The translations under genes and the position numbers were made by a program. This document shows positions 1 to 5,255 of a stretch of DNA of 13,063 bases, piece by piece. How positions within the stretch are numbered: the stretch's first letter is position 1; each line of letters opens with the position of its first letter. The notes beneath the pieces are model-generated. The model saw only the letters and a program-made list of their open reading frames with translations, searched no databases and was not told where the DNA came from. The stretch comes from QYQD01 sp040755415 (GTDB lineage Bacteria > Desulfobacterota > QYQD01), in NCBI GenBank assembly GCA_040755415.1, contig JBFMAZ010000102.1, positions 1-13,063 on the forward strand, written 5' to 3'.

Positions 1-125
1 AAGCACAATGAACTGGAGGTTTGAAAACTGAATGAAAGGAACATTCGAAAAGCTATCAGACTCAACATAAAAAAACGGGAATTATAATTGTCGTTGAACG
101 GGAAAAATAGTTGACGTTAATCACT

Positions 126-621
126 ATGTATCAGAACCTTGATTCCATACTGGAAGAGGCCCGGCAGAAGAACCTAAATACGGTATCTGCCTTCACCCGC
201 CTTGCCGATCTCGAGCTGGAACAACGCCGGCAGACAGCCATCAAGCTTAGATGGACCCAATCGAGGCTTCACGAAAAATGCACCATCGATCAGTTTGACT
301 TCGAACATCACAAATCGAGAAAGGAGCAAAAGACCCGTATTCTGAACCTATTGGACCTGGAGTTCATCCGTCAACATATGGATGTGATTTTGATCGGAAA
401 TCCAGGCACAGGAAAGACCTTTCTGGCCCAATGCATCGCCTTTGCTGCATGCAATGCCAATATTAAGGTCCTCTTCACCAGTGACTACCAATCTGCCGTT
501 TGCGGACTGGGGAAAGATTTTTGACTCGACCACTGTGGCTACAGCGATTGCCGACCGGCTCGTACACCGCTCGGAGGTCCTTATCCTTGGAGGGACAAGC
601 TATAGAAGAAAAGACAACTGA
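126..621 (+). pseudogene. istB: IS21-family helper ATPase IstB, internally deleted and frameshifted
   Basis: IstB is the AAA+ ATPase that assists the IS21 transposase IstA. From the ATG at 126 (an in-frame TTG lies at 111), the first ~119 codons match IstB: a helical N-terminal part and a Walker A motif GNPGTGKT at residues 91-98. At about 480-483 the text jumps from the strand after Walker A (VLFTS) to the distal IstB segment VTTNLPFADWGKIFDSTTVA, which is in a different frame and runs from 481 to the stop at 619-621. A normal IstB is about 250 residues; roughly 75-80 residues between these points, including Walker B, are missing. The junction therefore shows a deletion that also shifts the frame, and the gene cannot make a working ATPase. 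Bases 1-125 hold no convincing coding remnant of istA. The IstB identity is secure; the exact size of the deletion is inferred from family length. Confidence 0.85.
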
Positions 622-788
622 CCGTATTCGATTACATAGTTGTTCATTATACCGTCTTCAGGGGGAAACGGTAGCGCACTGGCTTGCCTCTCAAACACGG
701 CAGATACGCATTATTTCGCCCACGCCCCGTAATGGCCTAATTCTAAACCGGCAATTTTGGCCTATTTTGTAACCGGCGATAATAGCCA
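622..788 (+). mobile_element. IS21-family 3' terminal region with tandem terminal repeats
   Basis: This non-coding stretch between the end of istB and the AbiEii relic carries two near-identical 20-mers in direct orientation, at 733-752 (TGGCCTAATTCTAAACCGGC) and 758-777 (TGGCCTATTTTGTAACCGGC), with a 25 bp period. Multiple terminal repeats of this kind are characteristic of IS21-family ends, where the transposase binds. The element probably ends near 785-790, because coding homology to AbiEii begins immediately beyond on the opposite strand. The left end lies outside the window. Confidence 0.7.
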
Positions 789-922
789 TAGACCCATCTC
801 AGGGCTGTTCCGCCCTGGAAGATAATGCGCTCTGATCCGGATTGGGCATAAAGGTTGTCCAGTAAAAGCAACTGTAGCAGTTCCGAGCTCCTGGTCTTTT
901 TCTCATTATATATGTTATGCAT
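785..922 (-). pseudogene. AbiEii-type nucleotidyltransferase toxin, N-terminal fragment cut by IS21
   Basis: Read on the minus strand from the ATG at 922, about 46 codons give a peptide with an N-terminal helix (EKKTRSSELLQLLLLDNLYA) followed by SGSERIIFQGGTALRWVYG. The GGTALRW stretch is the signature before the SxDxD catalytic motif in AbiEii/DUF1814 nucleotidyltransferases, the toxins of type IV abortive-infection systems. Immediately after WVYG the sequence turns into the IS21 terminal region, so the catalytic aspartates and the rest of the protein (usually about 250-300 residues in total) are gone. There is no antitoxin gene upstream, only the promoter/operator at 958-987. The best explanation is insertional inactivation by IS21. 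The family assignment rests on a short motif but is quite specific. Confidence 0.72.
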
Positions 923-957
923 GACTCGCGAAACCTTACCATCGAATTTTGATTACG

Positions 958-987
958 ATAATATACAATATTGTATAATATTGTCAA
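958..987 (-). promoter_or_regulatory. Promoter with 16 bp palindromic operator for the AbiEii relic
   Basis: On the minus strand a consensus -35 TTGACA (987-982) is followed after 18 bp by TATTAT (963-958, 5 of 6 matches to the -10). A perfect 16 bp palindrome, TATACAATATTGTATA (962-977), fills the spacer, and AATATTGT recurs at 978-985. A dyad covering the spacer and -10 is a classic repressor position, as expected for an autoregulated toxin-antitoxin operon. The first AbiEii codon is about 30 bp downstream of the expected start site. Confidence 0.6.
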
Positions 988-1023
988 CAATAAATCCGCT
1001 CCCCTTCGCCTTGCTTATTCCTG

Positions 1024-1456
1024 TCTGCTGATCGCTGAATACTTATTGTAATGTCAATATCCTGACCATTCTTGTCTGCCACAAAGCCGTGTTTCCCCCT
1101 GGCATTTATCCTTGGCGGACAGATTACAAATTTAGATGGACCTTGAGGGCATTGTTGATTTCCTCCATAAGGTTTGTTTCTTTAACGCCCCCAACACCTT
1201 ATAAAGTCTGTCTTTTGAGATGGTTCTTAGCTGGTGTGCCAGCACGAGGGAATCGTGGGGAAGTCCTGCTGTTCCTTTGGGCAATAGGACTTCATTTGGG
1301 TAAACTCTGCGCCCCGGTTTTAATGCATTTTCAGATTACCACTGACAGTACACAAGTTGCTCGACGTAAGGCTAAAGTAGTTTCTACGATTATCAATATA
1401 ATAAGGTACCTACCGGTAACGAAGCAGAGGAGGAAAGTTGCGCATCAGGAGGGCGG
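1024..1456 (+). repeat. Repeat module copy R1 (decayed sigma-54 module, interrupted)
   Basis: The outer parts match the other module copies. At 1024-1096 it has the conserved dyad GTCA-N6-TGAC (1053-1066) and following TGCCACAAAGCC segment. At 1351-1456 it has the ACAAGTTGCTCGACGTAAGG segment, a leader and GCAGAGGAGGAAAGT. The middle (about 95 bp in intact copies) has been replaced by a 228 bp MazF gene fragment (1096-1323) plus 27 bp of unmatched filler. The -12 half GTTGCT survives at 1356-1361, but the -24 position reads CAGTACA instead of TGGCATA, so this copy should be dead as a sigma-54 promoter. It ends directly against the 3' end of the first DUF4143 ATPase gene. Confidence 0.75.
1096..1323 (-). 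pseudogene. MazF/PemK toxin 3' fragment, duplicate of the intact gene at 5885-6241
   Basis: These 228 bp are nearly identical to 5857-6085, with about five substitutions and one indel. They cover the last ~66 codons of the MazF toxin on the minus strand (stop at 1124-1126) plus 28 bp of 3' flank. The start codon, the first ~52 residues and the antitoxin are absent. A C-run at 1188-1192 has five C where the intact gene has six (5949-5954), so the frame is broken downstream of that point. The fragment sits inside repeat module R1; at its left edge both partners share TTTCC. It is a recent copy of a neighbouring locus and not a functional gene. Confidence 0.88.
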
Positions 1457-1470
1457 GAGAGAAAAGTAAT

Positions 1471-2658
1471 TTATTTAAGTTTATTCCAAAGCCATTCTGG
1501 AAAAGCATGCCACGGCAAGGCGATATTATTTGAAGGCAAGGCGGTTTCTTTATTGATGCGGCATACGACAAGGCCGGTGTCTGCGGCATCCCCCCCGGCA
1601 ATAGCTTTGAATTTATTGAGTGGACCGATATGCTTTGGCGTAGGTGTCGCGGTTAACTTTATTTCCACCGGATATAACTTTTTACCAATCTGAATAACCA
1701 TATCCACTTCAAGTCCGTCGTGAGACCGCCAGAAGAAGATATCGGGCCTTCTCCCCTTTATGGCAAATATCTTGAACGCCTCGCTGATTATCAGGCCTTC
1801 AAATAGGGCGCCCCCCATAGAGCCGTAAAGCGCTGCCTTTCCATCGGGCTGCCTGGTCAGGGAACAGACGACTGCAGAGTCAAGAAAATAGAGTTTTGGG
1901 GTCTTGACCAGGCGTTTACCGTAATTCTTAAAGTATGGAGAGAGAAAAAAGCAAAGATATGATGCCTCAAAAACGCCCGCCCACGCTTTTATTGTCGGCA
2001 AGGAGACACCCACCTCCCTGGACAGGATGGCTGTGTTGAATATCTGTGAATGAAAGGCAGCAGCCAGCCCCAGGAATAATTCAAATGTCCGCAGGTCCTT
2101 TATATTTTGCAGTTGCCGGACATCCCGTTCTATATAGGTCTGTATATAAGAACGCATCCAGATCCGACTTTTTTCAGGATAAAGGCATGGCTCGGGATAT
2201 CCGCCATTCCAGACGATGGATTCCAACCGGTCAGGGGCGCCTTTTTTATATTCGAGCAGGCTGAACGGGAGGATTTCAAGAATGGCAATGCGACCGGCAA
2301 GCGATTCGCTTACATTTTTCATCAGGTGAAACTGTTGAGAGCCTGTAAGCAGCCATTTCCCTGTTATTTTTCTTTCCCTGTCAATTCGAATCTTCAGATA
2401 TTGGAGAATTTCCGGCGCATACTGAACTTCGTCAAGAATGACTGCGCGCTCGCCAAAACGGTCAAGGAATCCATTGGGGTCGGTTAAGGCAAAATTCCTT
2501 TCCATCGGGTCATCAAGGCTGACGTAGTGAGCCATTTCCCCTGCTTCATGAAGTAGGAAAGTGGTTTTTCCAGCCTGTCGCGGCCCAGTGACTAATACGG
2601 CAGGAAAGTGCCTTAGGGCATCTTTTAATACAGAGGATAGCAGCCTTGGAATATACAT
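1471..2658 (-). CDS. AAA_14 ATPase with DUF4143 C-terminal domain (copy 1)
   Basis: A 395-residue protein of the AAA_14/DUF4143 family. The N-terminal ATPase domain has a Walker A GPRQAGKTT near residues 25-33, a Walker B ending in LDEVQ near 75-79 and a sensor-like LLTGSQQ. The central part is the winged-helix-like region usual for the family. The C-terminus carries WRSHDGLEVDMVI...LYPVEIKLT, the D...ExK pattern of the PD-(D/E)xK nuclease-like fold to which DUF4143 is related. Length is normal. I chose the ATG at 2658; a TTG two codons upstream is possible. No Shine-Dalgarno precedes it, and a consensus promoter places +1 on this ATG, suggesting a leaderless mRNA. Such ATPases are common in accessory islands and among TA genes; their biochemical role is not established and none is claimed here. 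The gene stands alone, and its stop abuts repeat R1. Confidence 0.88.
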   Translation of the reverse strand: MYIPRLLSSVLKDALRHFPAVLVTGPRQAGKTTFLLHEAGEMAHYVSLDDPMERNFALTDPNGFLDRFGERAVILDEVQYAPEILQYLKIRIDRERKITGKWLLTGSQQFHLMKNVSESLAGRIAILEILPFSLLEYKKGAPDRLESIVWNGGYPEPCLYPEKSRIWMRSYIQTYIERDVRQLQNIKDLRTFELFLGLAAAFHSQIFNTAILSREVGVSLPTIKAWAGVFEASYLCFFLSPYFKNYGKRLVKTPKLYFLDSAVVCSLTRQPDGKAALYGSMGGALFEGLIISEAFKIFAIKGRRPDIFFWRSHDGLEVDMVIQIGKKLYPVEIKLTATPTPKHIGPLNKFKAIAGGDAADTGLVVCRINKETALPSNNIALPWHAFPEWLWNKLK

Positions 2659-2664
2659 ACGCAA

Positions 2665-2693
2665 ATTATAAAATTATAGTTAATAATTGTCAA
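2665..2693 (-). promoter_or_regulatory. Fully consensus sigma-70 promoter for the DUF4143 ATPase copy 1
   Basis: On the minus strand TTGACA (2693-2688) is separated by exactly 17 bp from TATAAT (2670-2665). Counting six bases below the -10 puts +1 at 2658, which is the A of the proposed ATG. The upstream bases TTGTTGACAAT are shared with the AbiEii relic promoter. Both hexamers match consensus perfectly, so the call is strong even without transcript data. Confidence 0.8.
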
Positions 2694-2789
2694 CAAAACA
2701 ATCGCAAACCCCTCTGACTCCGGCAAGTCACAGTAACCGGAAGATTGAGAGAACACGCATCTATTATTTCAGCAGGGGTGGATCTGTTT

Positions 2790-3038
2790 TGCCTGCCCCG
2801 GTGTCAATATTCTGACCTTTTTGCCTGCCACAAGGCCATATTTCCATATAATCTGCGTCTACTGAATTATCACCAGCTTGCCCAACTCTTTGTAATTACA
2901 GATGGTTGCTCACTTAACTTTTTGGCATGTAACTTACTTAAAACCAGGATTAACTCTCACATCCCCAATAATACTAACTCCCTTTAAGCGGGGTAACGAA
3001 GAGGCAGAGGAGGAAAGTCGGGATCAGGGGATCGGGCG
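2790..3038 (+). repeat. Repeat module copy R2 (sigma-54 module, -12 damaged)
   Basis: This 449 bp-class gap between genes (2694-3162) is largely filled by the module and the inverted repeat that follows it. R2 has the dyad GTCA-N6-TGAC at 2803-2816, the CCATATAAT segment, the TAATTACAGATG segment and a promoter-like TGGCATGTAACTTACT at 2923-2938. Compared with the intact copies, -24 is kept but the -12 GC is AC, which should abolish sigma-54 binding. The tail GGGTAACGAAGAGGCAGAGG (2992-3011) matches the leader of R1 and R3. No plus-strand gene lies downstream, so any transcript would run into the convergent ATPase gene. Confidence 0.75.
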
Positions 3039-3044
3039 TCATTC

Positions 3045-3165
3045 TAATTAGTGTTCATCCGGAAACTACCAAATCCCCCCACCCCCCTTTGCTAAAGGGG
3101 GGAAATATTGAAATCCCCCTTTGGGAAAAGGGGATACAGGGGGATTTTCGGATGAAAACTAATTA
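3045..3165. repeat. 121 bp MITE-like inverted-repeat element
   Basis: The 21 bp arms at 3045-3065 and 3145-3165 are inverted copies of each other, matching at 19 of 21 positions. The interior holds two strong hairpins: CCCCCCTTT-GCT-AAAGGGGGG (3082-3102, perfect 9 bp stem) and CCCCTTT-GGGA-AAAGGGG (3116-3133). There is no coding capacity. C-run/G-run hairpin repeats of this type are frequent dispersed elements in bacterial genomes. The right arm supplies the stop codon of the ATPase gene that reads into it from the other side. Confidence 0.8.
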
Positions 3166-4332
3166 ACCCTCCAGGGAAAGAGGAAAAGCTTTTTCCAGGT
3201 TGTTCAATCCGACCGCCGTGGTTTTCTTTTCTAAAGAGTACGTCTTATCTCCGGGATAGACTACCCAGAGATGCGCCAGATGGAGTTCCATTAATGCCGA
3301 ACGCATAGATCTGGTTATTCCGGGGGACTCATTATACTTCACCTCGACACCCCATAATTTCCCTTTTCTCTGAAATATCATATCCAGTTCTGCCCCGGTA
3401 TGAGTTGCCCAGAAATATACTTCCTCTTCCCTGAGATTTAATCGAACGATTATCTGTTCCAGGGCGAATCCTTCCCATGAGGCGCCCAATCGGGGGTGTT
3501 TTAACAGTTCCTCCTCACTGGTGACCGCCATAAACGAATGCAGAAGACCCGAATCTCGAAAGTAAATTTTGGGCCTTTTGACCAGTCGCTTCTTGGTATT
3601 GTAAAACCAGGGCTGGAGCTGCCGGATCAAAAAGGTTCCAGAGAGAATATCAAGATATCTTTTTACCGTTGTATCGGCCGTGGCAAGGCTTCTTCCTAAC
3701 TCCGAGGCATTAAAGACCTGCCCGTGATAATGTGACAACATGGCCCAGAAGCGCCGCAGCATCGGCGCGGGTATTCGTATTCCAAGGTTAGGTATGTCTC
3801 TTTCTAAAAATGTCCTGATAAAATCCTCGCGCCACTGTGCGGAAATTTTATCGTCTCTTGCAAGAAACGAGCGGGGGAAACTGCCCCGTAGCCACAGCCT
3901 GCGGTGATCCTGCCCTTTGATATCGTGAAGGGCGAAACCGCTTAATTCCATAAAGCTTATACGGCCTGCCAATGTTTCAGAGCTTTGCGAAATCAGATCA
4001 GGTGAGGCGCTTCCCAGAATAAGAAATTGCCTCGGTCGATGCTGATCCGCAAGCACACGCAATGCCGGGAATAATTCCGGTCGCCTCTGGATTTCGTCGA
4101 TAAGCACAATGCCCTTTAATGGTTCCAGCGCCAGCATCGGATTGTCCAGTCTGGCAAGATCGCGGGGATCTTCGCAATCAAAGATGTGGATTTTAGAAGC
4201 CGGGAACTTTCTTACAAATTGCTGAGCCAGGGTTGTTTTCCCGCACTGTCTTGGCCCCAGAATGGCGACTATCGGGTTATCCCGTAACCGCTCTCTCAGT
4301 ATATGCAATTCTCTTGTGCGCCGGATTTCCAT
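3163..4332 (-). CDS. AAA_14 ATPase with DUF4143 C-terminal domain (copy 2)
   Basis: A 389-residue member of the same family as the gene at 1471-2658, but clearly divergent, so this is not a recent duplication. Walker A is GPRQCGKTT at about residues 26-34, Walker B LIDEIQ at about 77-82, and the sensor-like segment is LILGSASPDL. The C-terminal half contains FWATHTGAELDMIF...LWGVEVKYNES, again the D...ExK arrangement of a PD-(D/E)xK-like fold. The ATG at 4332 lacks a Shine-Dalgarno, and a candidate promoter ends close to it. The stop TAA (3165-3163) consists of the terminal three bases of the MITE-like repeat, so the original C-terminus may have been altered slightly; the length is still within the family range. 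Function is unknown beyond ATP binding and a possible nuclease-fold domain. Confidence 0.87.
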   Translation of the reverse strand: MEIRRTRELHILRERLRDNPIVAILGPRQCGKTTLAQQFVRKFPASKIHIFDCEDPRDLARLDNPMLALEPLKGIVLIDEIQRRPELFPALRVLADQHRPRQFLILGSASPDLISQSSETLAGRISFMELSGFALHDIKGQDHRRLWLRGSFPRSFLARDDKISAQWREDFIRTFLERDIPNLGIRIPAPMLRRFWAMLSHYHGQVFNASELGRSLATADTTVKRYLDILSGTFLIRQLQPWFYNTKKRLVKRPKIYFRDSGLLHSFMAVTSEEELLKHPRLGASWEGFALEQIIVRLNLREEEVYFWATHTGAELDMIFQRKGKLWGVEVKYNESPGITRSMRSALMELHLAHLWVVYPGDKTYSLEKKTTAVGLNNLEKAFPLSLEG

Positions 4333-4338
4333 GGTTGC

Positions 4339-4377
4339 TATTTAACATGAAATTTCTGCAATGACAACCGAAATTTC
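4339..4377 (-). promoter_or_regulatory. Candidate promoter with twin GAAATTTC palindromes for ATPase copy 2
   Basis: On the minus strand TTGTCA (4367-4362) could serve as -35, with TTAAAT (4345-4340, 16 bp spacing) as a weak -10. Two identical perfect palindromes GAAATTTC lie at 4370-4377 and 4349-4356, exactly 21 bp apart (two helical turns), flanking the -35. This arrangement suggests cooperative repressor binding. The predicted +1 is at 4332-4333, next to the ATG. Confidence 0.42.
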
Positions 4378-4439
4378 ACAGTTCACATAGTTTGCATAAC
4401 CGTCTGATTTTTCTATGGGTGGGGCTTACTTCTCGCTCA

Positions 4440-4470
4440 TTTTGGCCTGTTTCTGACTGGCGGTAATAGC
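4440..4470. repeat. Possible relic of an IS21-type terminal repeat
   Basis: The 31 bp here, beginning TTTTGGCCTG and ending GGCGGTAATAGC, match the IS21 terminal segment at 755-786 at about 25 of 32 positions with one gap. There is no transposase gene nearby. It could be the scar of a related element, or it could be chance; the segment 4333-4502 is otherwise only the promoter region of the ATPase. Confidence 0.35.
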
Positions 4471-4502
4471 AGCCTTTAGGTTTGCGTTATCTGCTGAAAG
4501 CT

Positions 4503-4780
4503 GGCCGCTGATCGCTGAATGCCCTTTGTTTTTGCCTGCTTCAGCGTCAAAATCCTGACCATTCTTGCCAGCCGCAAGGCCGTATTTCCATATAATTTGC
4601 ATCTACTAAATTATCGCCGGCTTGCCTAACCCCTTGTAATTATAGATACTTCCTCACTTAAATTCCTTGGCATACAAGTTGCTCGACGTAAGGCTAAAGT
4701 AATTTCTACGATTGTCGATAAAATAAGAGATCTACCGGTAACGAGGCAGAGGAGAAAGTTTGGCATCAGGAGGGCTGGAA
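4503..4780 (+). repeat. Repeat module copy R3 (complete sigma-54 module plus leader)
   Basis: This is the most complete module copy. It contains the upstream dyad GTCA-N6-TGAC (4546-4559), a second dyad CTTGC-N5-GCAAG (4564-4578), an ATAATTT-N9-AAATTAT inverted repeat around 4591-4613, an intact sigma-54 promoter (4668-4683) and a ~95 bp leader ending in GGCAGAGGAG...GGCATCAGGAGGGC. The leader is shared with R1 and partly with R2, but no start codon belonging to it remains. This suggests the module was copied from the 5' region of some other gene. It lies directly upstream of mntA-hepT. Confidence 0.8.
4668..4683 (+). promoter_or_regulatory. Sigma-54 (RpoN) promoter upstream of mntA-hepT
   Basis: TGGCATACAAGTTGCT satisfies the -24/-12 consensus TGGCAYRNNNNTTGCW at every specified base; GG (4669-4670) and GC (4681-4682) are separated by 10 bp. 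The predicted +1 is near 4694, about 130 bp before mntA. A conserved dyad 117 bp upstream is suitably placed for an enhancer-binding activator. Confidence 0.72.
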
Positions 4781-4785
4781 TTTTC

Positions 4786-4814
4786 TTGACGGTAAGATAT
4801 AATTAACATATTGT
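4786..4814 (+). promoter_or_regulatory. Possible sigma-70 promoter for mntA
   Basis: TTGACG (4786-4791) and TATTGT (4809-4814) are 17 bp apart and would start transcription only a few bases before the ATG at 4824. A separate TATAAT at 4798-4803 has no good -35. The hexamers are imperfect, so this is a tentative call. Confidence 0.35.
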
Positions 4815-4823
4815 CAGCATGTT

Positions 4824-5255
4824 ATGAAATCAGATTTTTTAGATAATATCCGGTCAGTCTGCCGCCGTTACCACATTGACGCCCTTTATGTATTTGGGAG
4901 CAGGGCAAAAGAATTAGCCGATTATGCGCGCGGGAAAGGGCATCTAGCAAACAAGAAAGGTGTGGATGTGGACGTGGGAGTACTTCCGGCCAGGGACTAC
5001 CATTTAACCGTGAGAGATAGGGTAAGATTAACAATTGACTTGGAGGATTTGCTCGGGGTTTGCCGGGTCGATCTGGTGATCCTTCCGGAGGCATCGCCAT
5101 TTCTTGCTCTGGATGTGATTAGCGGGGAGCACCTATATTCGTCGGATCTCGACCGGACCGCAGAGTACGAACTTTATATACTGCGGAGGGCGGGCGATTT
5201 GGCCTATTTTGAACGGCAGAGAAGAAAACAGATTCTTACGGGGGCAATTTCATGA
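4824..5255 (+). CDS. mntA: MntA-type minimal nucleotidyltransferase antitoxin
   Basis: A 143-residue protein of the MNT nucleotidyltransferase family. The core shows GSRAKE at residues 25-30, the metal-binding pair in VDVDVGVL (D48, D50) and a third carboxylate in RVDLVIL (D83). These are the residues needed for nucleotide transfer. In well-studied pairs the MNT protein neutralises HepT by adding AMP to a tyrosine of the toxin (type VII TA). The spacing between the GS motif and the DxD pair is longer than usual, about 22 residues, because of a lysine- and glycine-rich insertion. The stop overlaps the hepT start by 4 bp (ATGA), so the two are translationally coupled. No strong Shine-Dalgarno precedes the ATG at 4824. 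Confidence 0.88.
   Translation: MKSDFLDNIRSVCRRYHIDALYVFGSRAKELADYARGKGHLANKKGVDVDVGVLPARDYHLTVRDRVRLTIDLEDLLGVCRVDLVILPEASPFLALDVISGEHLYSSDLDRTAEYELYILRRAGDLAYFERQRRKQILTGAIS

Noticed and set aside
1..125. C-terminal end of istA
   Set aside because: All three plus frames are short and closed, and none gives a recognisable IstA sequence.
500..772. Plus-strand open frame of 90 codons after istB
   Set aside because: It overlaps the true istB C-terminal reading in another frame and then runs through the IS terminal repeats.
799..990. Minus-strand open frame of 63 codons
   Set aside because: It overlaps the AbiEii relic in the wrong frame; only the other frame gives the conserved FQGGTALRW motif.
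1089..1469. Plus-strand open frame of 126 codons
   Set aside because: It is the antisense of the MazF fragment and the module R1 tail; composition is non-protein-like and it has no ribosome binding site.
3082..3133. GC-rich hairpins as a CRISPR array
   Set aside because: There are no regularly spaced repeats and spacers; the hairpins belong to one inverted-repeat element.
4470..4540. Minus-strand reading ending AITASQKQAKMSEK before a stop near 4428
   Set aside because: It resembles a coiled-coil C-terminus but coincides with repeat sequence shared with R1, has no start and matches no family I recognise.
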